Positions 44,160-55,452 of a stretch of 64,000 nt of DNA are shown piece by piece. Every line of letters begins with the position of its first letter. Position 1 is the first letter of the stretch. This stretch comes from Asparagopsis taxiformis (lineage: Eukaryota > Rhodophyta > Florideophyceae > Bonnemaisoniales > Bonnemaisoniaceae): NCBI GenBank assembly GCA_030407315.1, contig JALQPE010002464.1, positions 1 through 64,000 on the forward strand. Reading direction: 5' to 3'. A program made the position numbers and the translations under genes. The notes beneath the pieces were generated by a model that was given only the letters and a program-made list of their open reading frames with translations, was not told the origin of the DNA and made no database searches.

Positions 44160-47100
44160 GTCACGAGCCACCTACATCGCCTGAACCCTTACGTGAAAGG
44201 GGGACGACCGACGTCGATGATTGGTCCTCCGCAGGCTCGCCGACGAACGAGAGTTACGAAAAGCTCACGGCTGCGAAGGCCAACTCGAGTCACACGACAC
44301 CCGGCGTGGGGGAAGAAACGAAGTCCGACGGGACAAACGAACCTCACACGAAGAGGAAGTCTCGCAGACGAGCGAGACGCGCTACCCGGAAGCACGACGC
44401 TTCCGAGCGCGAGAAAGCCAAGCACGCGGCTTATACGAAGCGTGTCGACGCAAGAGAAGCCATGCGGGCTCATACGGTGAAGCGACGAATCGCTAGCGAA
44501 GACGTAGACCGCGCGCCGGTCAGGACCGAACCGTTGGTCCTCGACGGGCATACGTGCCTGCTTGCTTCGAAGCATTATATCGTGTCCGGAACGATAGGAC
44601 TAGACCTCAACGTGATGAGGGCGATTACCATCGCGATGGATACGTGCAGCGGCTACAACTTGATACGAACAAGTCTACTACCCTACGACTGGGTCAACCG
44701 CTGTCTACGTGACGAGGAGCTACCGAAGCTCGGAGACGCCAACGGGCGACGTTTGCCTATCGAAGGCGCCATCCTGCTTCGCGTCAGGCTGGGGAACTCG
44801 CTGTTCCGCGTAAAATTCTTCGTAGCCAACACGCTGGCTGTCCCCGTCATAATGGGTACATCGTTCATGTCGAAACATGTAGATGCTATACGCTGTCGAG
44901 CGCAGACAATCGAACTCCATCGAGGAGGTACGGTACCCATTATTGCGGAGGGTGATACGACGACTCCGTACGAGGAGAGGGAAGAGACGAATCCAAACGT
45001 GGAACACCCGAAACGCTGCGAGCGTAACGCGGCCGCGAATCGGCCGAGCCAAACGTTCTCGGTTCGCCTGGCGAAGTACACGCGTGTACCGGCGATGTCG
45101 CAACGGACCGTCAACGTGACGACGGATGCGACCGGACTCGTGTTCCTCGAACCGAAAGCGTCAGTGCAATTCCGGCATGGGCTACGCATAGCCAACGGAG
45201 TGGTCGACGTAGGACCGAGAGAGACGTTCTCCATTATCGTGTCGAACTTCACGAAGAAGGACCGCGAATTGCCGAAAGGCGCGACGATTGCGTACGCGGT
45301 ACGCTCCCCGTTGGGAATCGTCCCACTCAAGCGTGAGGGCGGCGAAGCCCTCGCGGAGGTTTTGAACCTACCGCTAGTCGACGCGACGACGCGGACAAAT
45401 ACGAACGGGTTGGGCGACGAAACGCCAGACCCGTTGATCAACGAAAAGGGGAACGACCCCACCACGAGTTGGCAGTCGACAATCGATTTGTCGCACCTCG
45501 ACGACGAGGATTTACGAAAGCGCATCAACGAGATGCTAGCCAGACATTCGTCAATGTGGACGAGCGGAAGCCTCGGCGAAATCAATGCTACGGAGCATCG
45601 AATCGAACTCGAACCGGGCACGCGGCCCATACGTTCAATGCCCTATCGACAGGGTCCGGCTCTACGTACGATAGCCGAGGAGCAGATCACGAAGATGCTC
45701 AACGAAGGGGTTATCGAACCCGCGTCCAGCGAATGGGCGTCACCAATCGTGTTGGTGCCGAAGAAGGACGGATCCTTACGTTTCTGTGTCGACTACAGGC
45801 GTTTGAACGCGAAAACGATCGCTGATTCGTACCCGCTTCCTCGTATGGAAGACTGTCTAGATTCGCTTGGCGACGCAGCCATCTTCACGACACTAGATTG
45901 TAACGCCGGTTACTGGCAAGTGCCCGTCTCCGCCGAGGACCGTGATAAGACAACGTTTACGTCTTTCATGGGAACGTATCGCTACGTGCGAATGCCATTC
46001 GGGCTACGAAACGCCCCCGCTACGTTTCAGCGGACGTTGGACATAATCCTCTCCGGAGTACGTTGGCAATCGTGCCTTGTTTACTTAGACGACGTAATCG
46101 TCTTTTCGAAAGACCTCGAGTCTCACCTGGGTCACGTTGACCAGGTGCTTTCCCTGCTACGCGCAGCAGGAGTAACGTTAAAGCTCACGAAGTGCTCGTT
46201 CTTTCAACCACGAGTTGACTACCTGGGGCACGTGATTACCCCAGGGAAGCTGCACGTCGCAGCTCGGAACAAGGAAGCCTTTCGTACGGCTACGTGCACG
46301 CGGGATAAGACGCAATGTCGATCGTTTTTGGGCGCGGCCAACGTTTACCGCCGCTTCGTAAAGGCGTATGCCGAGATCGCTCGGCCACTCAACACGATGT
46401 TGAAGAAGGACGCTTCCCCCGATTGGACGAACCCAACAGACGCGCAAACGAATGCGTTCGAAACGTTGAAGACAATACTGGTGTCGCCACCAGTATTGCA
46501 CCTTCCGAAGGCGGGGCGTCCGTTCATGATCGATACCGACGCGTCGGCATATCAGTTGGGAGCTACGTTGCTCCAGCAGCAGAAGGAAGATAAGCCCAAC
46601 GAATGGGTGCCGATTGGGTACTGGTCGAAGACCCTTAACGAAACCGAACGCGGTTACTCGGCGACCGAGCGCGAGTGCTACTCCGTCGTTTGGGCGATAA
46701 CGTCACTCCGACCCTACGTAGAGGGTCAGCGGTTCACCGTACGTACGGACCACGAAGCCTTACGTTGGCTGATGACGTTGACGGACGCGTCCGGACGACT
46801 ACTACGATGGAGGCTACGCGTTGCCGAATTAGATTTCGAAGTTACGTACAGGCCTGGGCGCGTGCACCAGGAACCTGACGCTTTATCACGTGTGATATCT
46901 ACGTATGACGACGGTCGACCCGTCGACGATGACGTACTATCGTACGGGGACGCGGTCCTCGTGACGACCCGCAGTCGGCAACAATCCACACGAAATGGGC
47001 AAGGACGAACGACGTCCGTACGTGAAAAGGCAAAGAATGCCAGGGGTCACGACGACCCGTCGAACGAGACTCGTGACGAACGAACACCAGCCACGACGGC

Positions 47101-47950
47101 TGGCCACGATGAACACGAGTTCAACCGCGACGCGTCGCTCGATGACGTTCTTGACGAGGAACCGGATTTCCTCGACGAGCAGCGCGCTGCTGAGGACGAT
47201 TCGGCACGCGTGCCACCAGCTGACGTTCAGCTTCCCATTACGAGGGACGAGCTTATCGAAGCTCAACGCGAGGACGCGTTCTGTCAAACGATACTGACAC
47301 GAAAGTCCGAGACGCAGGACGCTGCATTCTTCGAAGGCCACGATGGCTTACTCCGACGCCGGAACCCTCACGACGAGGAACGTACACAAATCGTTGTGCC
47401 GGCTTCGTTACGGCCGCAGCTGCTGGAGTTAACGCACCACCACGTCCTCGCTGGACACCCCGGACAAACACGTATGTACTACCGTAGTATGTGACACCCT
47501 ACGGAGGACGTACTACTGGCCCGCGATGGCCGCCGACATCCACGCAACGGTACGAAACTGCGTTGGATGTGCGAAGAACCGCGTGAAGCTTCGCAAACGG
47601 ACGAACCCGTTACGTTTATTTCCGGCTACGGAGCCGTTGCGAGACCTATGTATCGACATACTAGGTCCGCTTACGAAGACCACGCGTGGTAACCGATTTA
47701 TCCTCGTTATAACGGACCGCTTTACGAAGCTAACCAGAGTCGTACCTCTACGAAATATCGATTCCGACAACGTGGCGAGCGCGTTCGTCAACGCGTGGGT
47801 CTTCTCGTATGGACCCCCACGGACGCTCATAAGCGATAACGGAAAGCAGTTCGCTGCTAAGTTCTTCCAGCGCGTCTGCAACGAAATCGGCGTGACGAAT
47901 GTCTTTACGTCGACGTACCACCCCCAAACGAACGGGCAGGTGGAGCGCTA
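44099..47950 (+). pseudogene. pol: RE3 pol (truncated)
   Basis: An open frame of 1131 codons (44099-47494) covers protease (DTCSG), reverse transcriptase (YLDD) and RNase H (DTDAS) without interruption and reaches the integrase zinc finger (GHPGQTRMYY). There a 13-nt insertion (CGTAGTATGTGAC, about 47480-47493) shifts the frame. The integrase core continues in the frame 47526-47950 (ITDRFTK, SDNGKQF) and ends at QVERY, just past the catalytic E. Chromodomain and stop are missing. Confidence 0.9.
44138..44183 (+). promoter_or_regulatory. Gag-pol frameshift candidate: slippery-like site plus stem-loop
   Basis: GGAAAAC (44138-44144) is followed after 3 nt by a perfect 14-bp stem CAGGCGATGTAGGT (44148-44161) pairing with 44170-44183 around an 8-nt loop. 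The gag stop TAG lies in the stem. Pol is in the -1 frame relative to gag and overlaps it by 61 nt. The layout resembles a programmed -1 frameshift signal, although GGAAAAC is not a canonical slippery heptamer. Confidence 0.5.
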
Positions 47951-48319
47951 CACTACGGTGTTGAGAATGAAAAAAGACAGTAAATTTACTGTCTGAGACA
48001 GTAAAAATTACTGTCTGGCCAAGACAGTGCGCGGAGACAGTAAAATTTACTGTCTGGAAATTTCAGAATACTGCTGCAGCAGTAAACTGGCACGAAATCT
48101 GGACAGTACCAAAAACAGTAAAATTTACTGTCCAGAACAGTAAATTTTACTGTCCGGAAGTGTTGCCGCCAGACAGTATGTGCAGACAGTACATTTTACT
48201 GTCTGAGGCAATGCATTGTATTGTATTACTGCACTGTCTGGGGAAATCTGTAGACAGTAGTGTAGATAGCAAATTGTATTGTCTGCGGGTAGTACCGTGC
48301 ATTGGTTCACATTACTGTC
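47951..48319. repeat. CACTA-like left end and array of CAGTAAAWTTTACTG palindromes
   Basis: The foreign block opens with CACTACGGTG, the first five bases matching the CACTA superfamily signature. Next come at least six copies of a palindrome: AGACAGTAAATTTACTGTCT (47975-47994) is perfect over 20 bp, an odd-length version lies at 48035-48055, and further ones near 48107-48160 and 48195. Dense short palindromes just inside an end are typical of CACTA subterminal repeats. The right end was not found in the window. Confidence 0.65.
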
Positions 48320-48854
48320 TGGTGGAGTGGACTTGAGAGGAAATATGGAGCATAGTGTTGGTGTGAAGGTAAATATTGGAATGGTTTGTGGTATACGACT
48401 ATAGTAATTGTGATGGTGCTTTACAGATAGTTCGGTGCAGGGAAGGTAGATGTTGAATAGGACGTAGAATGAAAGATTGGGAGAACAGAACATATCTGGT
48501 TTGTCTCACCGTAAGGAGAGAATGCACAGAGTAGCTATATTATGTTGAGTTTAGCATTTCAAATTATACCTATCTATCTTTGAATTGAAAGTGTCGAGTA
48601 GGAGACGTCAGTCTGGTAGCGAGGTGTGGTATATACAGGACGTGGGTGGTGGCAAAGGAAAGAATACGCACCATCCACCACTAAATTATGAAAAATAACC
48701 GTTACGGAGCACTGGGAAGCATTATTATTATGTAGAGTAGAACAGGATGGATGCATCCACTGAAATGATATTTGCTACAACACTGCTGTGCTAAGCGTGA
48801 CATCCTTCCTTCAAAGCAATTCTCCTTTTAGCAAACTCCAATTGCAAGGTCAAG
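48320..48854. promoter_or_regulatory. Upstream region of A1
   Basis: Non-coding and AT-rich. It contains AACCGTTAC at 48697-48705, about 150 bp upstream of the A1 ATG at 48855, a motif also found before A2 and B2. No gene is seen. Confidence 0.4.
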
Positions 48855-50372
48855 ATGAATCCCGAAACCTCCGTAAGCATCGCCGCATTTTCCGAAATAA
48901 CGCGTGAGGGCTTTTCGAACATCACTGCAGAGCTGAAAGCCCTGAGTGATAAAATGGATGCCGTCGAGAAGAGCACCATTCAATTACGCGAGACTCTCGG
49001 AAATGTCGCCAACTTGTAGACAGTCTTGAAGACTGTCTCCATGCTAAACACCGATATGCAGGAGGTCAAGAGCATCGTCGATGGGCTTCTGAGCCAGGGA
49101 CAAGGACATCCGAAGAAGATCGCCTCCGAGAAGGACAGGGAACGTCTCCGCATTGCGCAGGATGCGGAGAAATCGTTCACGTTCGAAATGGTGTGTGCTG
49201 TGCTGTGTGCTGTTGTTCCAACGTACACGAAGGCAATGGTGGATAAGAGGGATAGGCATTTCAACGGATGCCAGCTAATCAATACGCTGATGTTCGCCAG
49301 GCAGAGCAATGAGCGAAAGGATGTGTTCAATAGGACGCTTGCCGGCCGGAACCACATTGAATTGCGCTGCCGAGTTGTGACCTCTTTAATCAAGAATACT
49401 CGTGAAAACAATTCTTTCAGACAGGGAGGAGACCGTTCCAGCTCCAATGGAACGTCGGAAGGTATCGAACGGTGGAGGGCGCGGGGGTATGTGACTACCG
49501 GGACCATTGAGGAGACAATTCGCGGAACGGACTCTGCTCGCATGGATGGAATGCATGGGACGTCCGAGGGAAGTGATGGGGCCGCTCGAAAGCAGAAGCG
49601 AAGAAAGGTTGGTGACAATGGGCCGTTGCACAGAAAGGAGGTAGGCATCACTGTGACGAAATCGGCACTCACGGCAGTGACCGGGTTTATGAACAAGTCC
49701 AGAGATCATGTGCGAAACCGGTTCATCCGAGATCTTGGATTCGTTCTATACAGTGGGTTTCAAGGTTCAGTCCGAATGGAGCATCATTTGCACGACGGTG
49801 GGCTGGACATTGAGTCAGTTCCAAGTCTGTACTCGGCGCAGAGGAAAATGAATGCAGCGGAGCGTGCAGCAATGGATGACAATAATATGAAGATTCTTCG
49901 CGACTTCATTGCGTTGCGAAAAGAAATGCTATTCAAAGTCGAGTACGAAGTTCAAATAATTGGAGAACCGGACAAGAGGTTTTTGACTAGGAGGATCAAT
50001 TTAGTAGAGGTTGCACTGAACTTTGCAGTCGCCTACACGCAATGTTCTGATAAGAACATGTTCCTGCGACGTTCAGAATACTCCTTGCAATTCATCTACA
50101 TACTTGCATACGGGTTCCGAACGATTTTGAAATTTCAAAGTGGAGCAGAGGTGAAAGGAGCGCAAATCCGGGAAATCAATGAAGCAGTAAAACTGCTTCT
50201 TCCCGGGGAGCGGGTGAGTAGTTGGTTCATGAATGAGGAGGTTTTGACTATATCGCGTGATAGATATGAAGAACTGAATGTAGACGATGGGGGAATCAGT
50301 GCTGGAGGAGAGCTTCAGGTCTATGGAAGTGGACGGAGGAGATGCAGAATATGTGAAGGTATTCGTCGATGA
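48855..50372 (+). pseudogene. A1: family-A coiled-coil protein with one in-frame TAG
   Basis: From ATG 48855 the frame reads 54 codons, meets TAG at 49017-49019, then continues in the same frame to 50372. The total of about 505 codons matches A2 (507). The N-terminal part is coiled coil (ITAELKALSDKMDAVEKST), followed by DGLLSQGQG and KDRERLRIAQDAE, parallel to DGLLQQSQG and KDRDRLRISQSAE of A2. A basic RKQKRRKVG tract sits mid-protein. The TAG lies at the edge of a 19-nt palindrome, GACAGTCTTGAAGACTGTC (49019-49037). The family is not recognised; coiled coil plus basic tract suggests a self-associating nuclear protein. B1 follows on the other strand. Confidence 0.65.
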
Positions 50373-50672
50373 TTAAATCGAGAATGAAGGGGAGTAGTAT
50401 CGGATGAAACCAGTTTCGGTGTAGTAGACGAAGAATGAAGAAATAAAATTTCTGTTGAGTTGAATTTTGTAATAGATGGAAGTAGATAGATACGAGACAT
50501 CAGGAAACCAGTCAGACGATAGTGTCAAGTCGAAGGAACGGCGCAGAGACAGGTAGTGGAATAGTCGAAGTAGGAAGGGGCGAGGGTATCCGTCTTTACT
50601 AGAAATTGATGGCCACAGGAGCTCTAGAATGGAATACCCAGGAACAGGATAACTACGGATAGGTGTGCTTTA
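50373..50672. other. Spacer between A1 and B1 3' ends
   Basis: Convergent 3' ends; AATAAA at about 50440-50445 could end the A1 transcript. Nothing else is seen. Confidence 0.4.
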
Positions 50673-52049
50673 TCATTTTTGCTCCGGACTGCAGGTGGCA
50701 GGTGGAGGAGAGGGTGGGTGGGTAGTGTCTGAATCCACATTGAAGCCAAGACGAGAGATAGCCTCATAGCCAATGTCTTCAAGCTCCTGGCATGTAGTAG
50801 TACCACTGAAAATACAGCAAGGTAAGCGTAGATGTAGTGTACCAAACGTCTCTGCGGTTGATAGAGGCTGGAAAGTGCTGTAACAAGCTCGGCGCTGAAT
50901 ACGTCTCCACAATAACGAAAACGTTGCTCCATAGGTAACAGTAGCCTTATCACGTAGGTGGAAAGAGTCCAAGATGCTAGACTGTGATAGTTGGCTAAGG
51001 CATAGGGGATGTAAAAATGTATTGTTGACGTGGTCAAACTCGTAGGAGTCTCTGCAAAGAACTGTCATACGTTGGTCTGGGCTGGACAGGACGTAAGCAG
51101 ATGAGCCGACGAGAAATGCGGAAGAAGGAGCATCATGAGAGCAATCAACGTCGACTAGATTTCCTAAAATTCGGACAATCGATGAGCTGCCTCCATCGCG
51201 TTCCGCCCTGCTCTTCACAAATATTTTCTGGAACCCGTGTTGCGAGGTACCTATGGAGTCACATAGTGCCTAAAAGGTGGGGAAAATGATGGAAAGATCC
51301 GACTCATTTCCAGAGAGAAAGGTGATGTCCTCAAAGGACGGCTGGAAGAGAACGTCACGATTCTCTTTCGCCTTGCATTGAATGGCAATAGGGCGGAATT
51401 GAGCAAGGGAGCAGTCAGCCTGTACTCTGATTTCTTCTTGCGATGTTTGTCGCATTCCCCTGGAGTGCTCCGATTTTGTCATCCGGAGGGAGAGGGGCTT
51501 GTCCGTGTACACACCAAGCTTCTGAAACAGAATGCTACATACAGTCAGAGCAGAAGAGGTCATGGAGCTGTTGGAATCGAATGGAGGGGGAAGAGGATGT
51601 TTGGCAGCTGACTCCAGCTTTTCCAATCTTGCCAGCATTTCTGCTATGGTCTTCTTCATTTGATCCGCAGTGCAATCTTGAAGGATGCCGCGGTGGCGGT
51701 GGCGAGTGTGGTCAATGCCGTAGTCCGGGTCTCTCTCTGCTGGGGATGCAGTTGAGTCCATACTGCGAAGCTCACCACTTCGCCACGGGAGAACCCTTCC
51801 GGAATCCTTGTTGACGAGCTCATTACGATCTGAGATCTTGACTTGAGAAAGGGTAGAGTCGAAACCATATTCAGCTTTGTATTCGAGCAATGCATGGAGG
51901 AATGGGTCTGTTTCAGTCTTGACCTGAGTAATTTCCTTGACGATTGCAGACCACCACACAATTTTTCGTTTCCTCCCAAACGGTCGAAGTTCCCATTGCA
52001 CTTCTATAACGTCGTTTGGAAGCGAGAGGAAGCATGTTGGGATAGCCAT
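50673..52049 (-). pseudogene. B1: family-B protein with one in-frame TAG
   Basis: Two minus-strand frames, 52049-51270 and 51218-50673, are in the same register and separated by TAG near 51270 where B2 has a tyrosine-containing stretch (LSIHFGTYYDLC against LSIIFPTF-stop-ALC). Like B2 the protein starts with a domain IEVQWELRPFGRKRKIVWWSA, includes a helix MLARLEKLE, and ends with SSSIVRILGNL and PCCIFSGTTTCQELEDIGYE. About 460 codons in total, matching B2. The function is unknown; the WW-containing start resembles a small beta-barrel reader (Tudor/BAH-like), which is only an impression. Confidence 0.6.
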
Positions 52050-52415
52050 GGGATAGAATTGTTGTATTAGTGAAAGCCTAACCGTTACCTTCTGCTAAAG
52101 AGTAGTATATACTAGGAGGATTGGAAAGGTCGAGAAGAGATGTTTAGGTGGTGTAGAAATAGAATGGACAATTGACAAAATTGACACGTCAGTGTGGATG
52201 ATGTCTGCCATGAACTGATTGCAGCATAAAATTTGATGTGAATAATCGTTCTAGAAGTGAATGTCGGATGCATACGATTGGACTACAAAGATACGCTTAG
52301 AGATGTTACGGGGCCCAATAAATTGCATGGAAAAATATTTTGAGTATTACTTTAGTATTACATTGATTATTGAGCTAACAGTCGATGTAGTTATCTTGTA
52401 AAGGTTCGGACAGGG
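52050..52415. promoter_or_regulatory. Divergent B1/C1 promoter region
   Basis: This is the intergenic region between the B1 start (minus) and C1 (plus). AACCGTTAC lies at 52080-52088, only 31 bp from the B1 ATG, and a TATATACT element at about 52107. No gene. Confidence 0.4.
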
Positions 52416-53235
52416 GTGGAAAGGAAACAGCCACCGAAGTGCTACCACTCGCTGACACTTTGTTTTAAACAACCAACTTCTGCTTTGCGCCACCCTGGTC
52501 AAGCAGCAACCAACTACCCCTTTCTTAAAAACTCTACCTTTGTTCGCCATGGAAGGACGTTCCACAATCACGGTGAAAAGCACGACGGATGGGTGTTCAT
52601 AGACCCCAATCAAGTCAGCAAATTCGTATCGATTCGCGATGTTGATGCAAGTCATGTGGAAGCGCTCATGGAGAGCATTCGCAACAGCGGTTATGACACA
52701 GCTCATCCCGTGACTGGCAGGTTTCGAGAAGGCGTTCTGGAGATATTGGATGGAGCGCACCGGTGCATGGCAATTGTACGTGGAATGGAGAAGGGCGTCT
52801 TTCCTCCTGGCGTTACGATTTCTATGCGAGAAGAGTCTATCGTGGCGGACACCAACAGCAGTACTGCTGTTGTGCTGGACCGTGTGAGAGCAACGACATC
52901 CAACGACATTGCAGGCCTGCAAAGGCGCATGATGTTTGTTGAGTATCTGATGATCGCCGTTGATCTCAGAGACGAGTACTGGGTCCAAAAAGGAAAGGAA
53001 AAGTACGCTCATATTTCGTCTGTGAGGATGGCTGATGTGTTGGGCTGGATCAAATCCTGCGATCCAAGCAGCCAAATTGCTTCAAGCCTGAGTGGTAAAC
53101 CGCAGTACAGCTCATGCATGTCTATCCTGGCTGTGCTTCGGCCGTATCACCGAGCAGAAGATTCGAGTTCGATTGATTTGCGTCTGTGGCAAATGTTTTG
53201 TCATGCATGGGGACTCAATGCAGACACTACTGAGT
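52416..53235 (+). pseudogene. C1: ParB-like domain, truncated
   Basis: The N-terminal part matches C2: FIDPNQVSKFVSIRDVD...HVEALMESI against HIDPFKIKRYVEIREID...HVDVIAESI, then the signature LDGAHRCMAIV (LDGAHRSKAVI in C2), MMFVEYLMIAVDLRDEYW and SCMSILAVLRPYHR. After TEFEIKKF the coding match ends exactly where the palindrome array begins (53236 onward); the frame stops at 53270. No methyltransferase or SET domain follows. The first methionine (52416) gives an extension not shared with C2, so the true start is uncertain. It may still make a small DNA-binding protein. Confidence 0.75.
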
Positions 53236-53620
53236 TTGAGATCAAAAAATTTAGTAAATTTACTGCCTGAGGCAGTAAAAATCACTGCCTGAACAATGTA
53301 GTGCCTGAGGCAGTAAAATTACTATTTTAATTTTTTCAGTTCTAGTGCCGCAGGCAGTAAAATACAAAATTTCCTGGCAGTACGGTATGTAGCAGAATTC
53401 AGTACTGTACGATAGCAAATTATAGTAATTTTTGCTGGTACCACAGGGCAGTAGTGCAACGCAGTATTTTTGATGATTTTTGCAATGGAATGTACTGCCA
53501 TACAGTACTGCCCTGGCAAATGACCTGGCATTAGAATCAGGCAGTAAAATATACTGGCTCCGGCAGTGAATTGTACTGTAAAATTGTACTGCCTGCAAGT
53601 ACTGCCTTGATAGTAATTGG
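53236..53620. repeat. Palindrome array, right side of cassette 1
   Basis: AGTAAATTTACT at about 53251-53262 is followed by several copies of GGCAGTAAAA / ACTGCC-type words up to about 53615. These have the core of the left array (CAGTAAA...TTTACTG), but the outer bases are GG/CC instead of GA/TC. The array replaces the rest of gene C1. Confidence 0.7.
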
Positions 53621-53928
53621 TGATTGGTATTTTCTGAGATTCAATGTTGCAATAGTTGTCCAGGATAGGGTTGTACAATGTGTTCGCATGTGAGTTCAAG
53701 TAGAGAAGAGAGGAAACTATTCTGAAGCTACTAGTAGTGAGAAGTGTAGAGGATGCATGGTCACATGGAAATGACCGTTACAAAAAAGGTAGGAGAAAAT
53801 CGGTCGTTTTCCGAGGATATGAGTAGAGTAGTTGGCATTATTTGTTACTATTGCTAGCATTCTCGTTGCAGGAAAAGCGTTTGGAGTGACACTCTGCGAT
53901 TGGAACGAGAGGCGAAGTTTGACGGAAG
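53621..53928. promoter_or_regulatory. Upstream region of A2
   Basis: About 310 bp without a gene. GACCGTTAC is at 53773-53781, 148 bp before the A2 ATG, mirroring A1. Confidence 0.4.
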
Positions 53929-55452
53929 ATGGAATCTCAGCGTCGTGAGGAAAATCCAAATGACTGCCTAGCAGGGATTATTCGAGAGGGATTCAGGACA
54001 GTGACTGGGGAAGTTCGTCGTATTGGGGAGAGGATGGATGAAATCGACGATGATCGAACGTCCCAACGCCAGCAAATCGAAAAGCTGATGAGTCGCGTCG
54101 AGTTTATAGTAACGGAATTACAGGGTGTGAAAGACATCTGTGATGGTTTATTACAGCAGAGTCAGGGCAATTCGAAGAAGGGGATGACTGACAAGGACAG
54201 GGACCGTTTGCGCATCTCGCAGTCAGCAGAACTATCGTTTTCTTACAATTTTCTGTGTGCAGTATTTGGAACTGTTGTACCTTTGCTGGTCGACAAGATT
54301 GATGCTGGGGCGACAATTTACACCAACCAAGGAATCTACGACCTCCGTGGTTGCAGGTTGCTCTCTGCAATGATGTTTGCGAAGCAGAGCAATGACAAGA
54401 GGGATGTGTTCCAATCCAACACCGGGAAGAACAACATCGAGCTTCGATTCCAAGTGGTGATGTCTCTCCTGCGGAACATTCAGAAGGAAAAGTCGGGTAC
54501 AGGCCGTACAGTGGAAGGCTCGAGCTCTGGACGCGATTCGAACGCGTTCAACGTCTGGAAGGAGAACAAGTACATTCCGGACAAAATAATCGAAGAAGTT
54601 GTTTATGGTGCCACTGGCGATGGCCGAAACCAGCCTGCAGGAAGCATTGACGGAGGGGCTAGGAAGCGGAGGAAAACAGATGGAAATGGTGGACAGTTGA
54701 GCAAGCGTGAAATATCTTTGGCTGTTACGAAAGTTGCGCTGACAAAGGTGCTCGGTTTCCTGAACAAGTCTAGAGAGCAGGTGCGCCATCGATTCCTTGT
54801 CGAACTGGGGTTCGCTCTAGTCCTGGAAACGGACGCCTCTATCACTTTCGAGTTTCCAACTCACGATCTCATTCGAGATATGGATGTTATCCCCGATACC
54901 CGTGTGACCAACGGAAATCTAAGGCCTGAGGAACGGAAAGTTGTGGATGACAAGAATTCCGAGATCTTGATACAATTCATCGCTGAGCGGAAAGAGATGG
55001 TTGTCATCATTCAGTACGAAGTCGAGATATCGGGATGTGTGGCCAAAAGGATGATTCGAAGGAGAATCAATATCCTGGAGGTAGCCCTGAACACTGCAAT
55101 TGCTTTCCTTCAATGCACGAGTAGAATGGTTTTCCTGCGACGTTCCTGCAATTCACTCAGATTTGTCTATGCAATCGCTTCCGGGATTCTAGGAATTTTC
55201 AAGGTACAATCAGGTCAGACCTTCGAAGAAAGTGTACAAGACGAGCTCAAACAATTAGGAAAGGCGATGTTGCCGAGTGAGCGAATCTGTAAGAGGCATC
55301 TCTGCGAAGATGTACTGACAATTACTAACGAAAAATTCGATGAACAACACTTGGAACAGCGTAGTACCGCGTTTGAGGAGGATAGCGGACATGGAAATGA
55401 AGAAGATGGGAGTGAAAGCTACGTTGAAGTTTTCCTTGATGAGGAAGATTGA
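53929..55452 (+). CDS. A2: family-A coiled-coil protein, intact
   Basis: The product has 507 residues. Residues about 10-75 form a coiled coil (VRRIGERMDEIDDDRTSQRQ and IEKLMSRVEFIVTELQ). A conserved block (80-170) contains KDRDRLRISQSAE and LLSAMMFAKQSNDKRDVFQ. A basic GGARKRRKTDG tract (about 235-245) looks like a nuclear localisation signal. The second conserved block (250-460) includes ALTKVLGFLNKSREQVRHRF and FLRRSCNSLRFVYAIASG; the tail is acidic (EEDGSESYVEVFLDEED). Homologues in this window are A1 and the decayed A3. I do not recognise the family. Its constant presence beside ParB-methyltransferase-SET genes argues for a joint job in the nucleus. Confidence 0.75.
   Translation: MESQRREENPNDCLAGIIREGFRTVTGEVRRIGERMDEIDDDRTSQRQQIEKLMSRVEFIVTELQGVKDICDGLLQQSQGNSKKGMTDKDRDRLRISQSAELSFSYNFLCAVFGTVVPLLVDKIDAGATIYTNQGIYDLRGCRLLSAMMFAKQSNDKRDVFQSNTGKNNIELRFQVVMSLLRNIQKEKSGTGRTVEGSSSGRDSNAFNVWKENKYIPDKIIEEVVYGATGDGRNQPAGSIDGGARKRRKTDGNGGQLSKREISLAVTKVALTKVLGFLNKSREQVRHRFLVELGFALVLETDASITFEFPTHDLIRDMDVIPDTRVTNGNLRPEERKVVDDKNSEILIQFIAERKEMVVIIQYEVEISGCVAKRMIRRRINILEVALNTAIAFLQCTSRMVFLRRSCNSLRFVYAIASGILGIFKVQSGQTFEESVQDELKQLGKAMLPSERICKRHLCEDVLTITNEKFDEQHLEQRSTAFEEDSGHGNEEDGSESYVEVFLDEED

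Larger units (their letters stand above)
40999..47950 (+). mobile_element. RE3: sister of RE1, truncated in integrase
   Basis: The 5' LTR (40999-41656), primer site (41657 onward), gag and pol follow the RE1 layout on the plus strand with very high identity. RE3 lies inside the RE2 chromodomain. It stops after QVERY of the integrase, where 47951 begins CACTACGG. The missing remainder (integrase tail, chromodomain, antisense frame, 3' LTR) may lie beyond the window if the following block is an insertion. RE3 is useful as the uninterrupted reference for the T1 insertion site. Confidence 0.92.

Noticed and set aside
48855..52049. TAG recoded as an amino acid, since A1 and B1 are each broken only by TAG
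   Set aside because: Intact C2 ends in TAG and RE2 has both TAG and TAA breaks; two chance nonsense changes in a decaying cassette are simpler.
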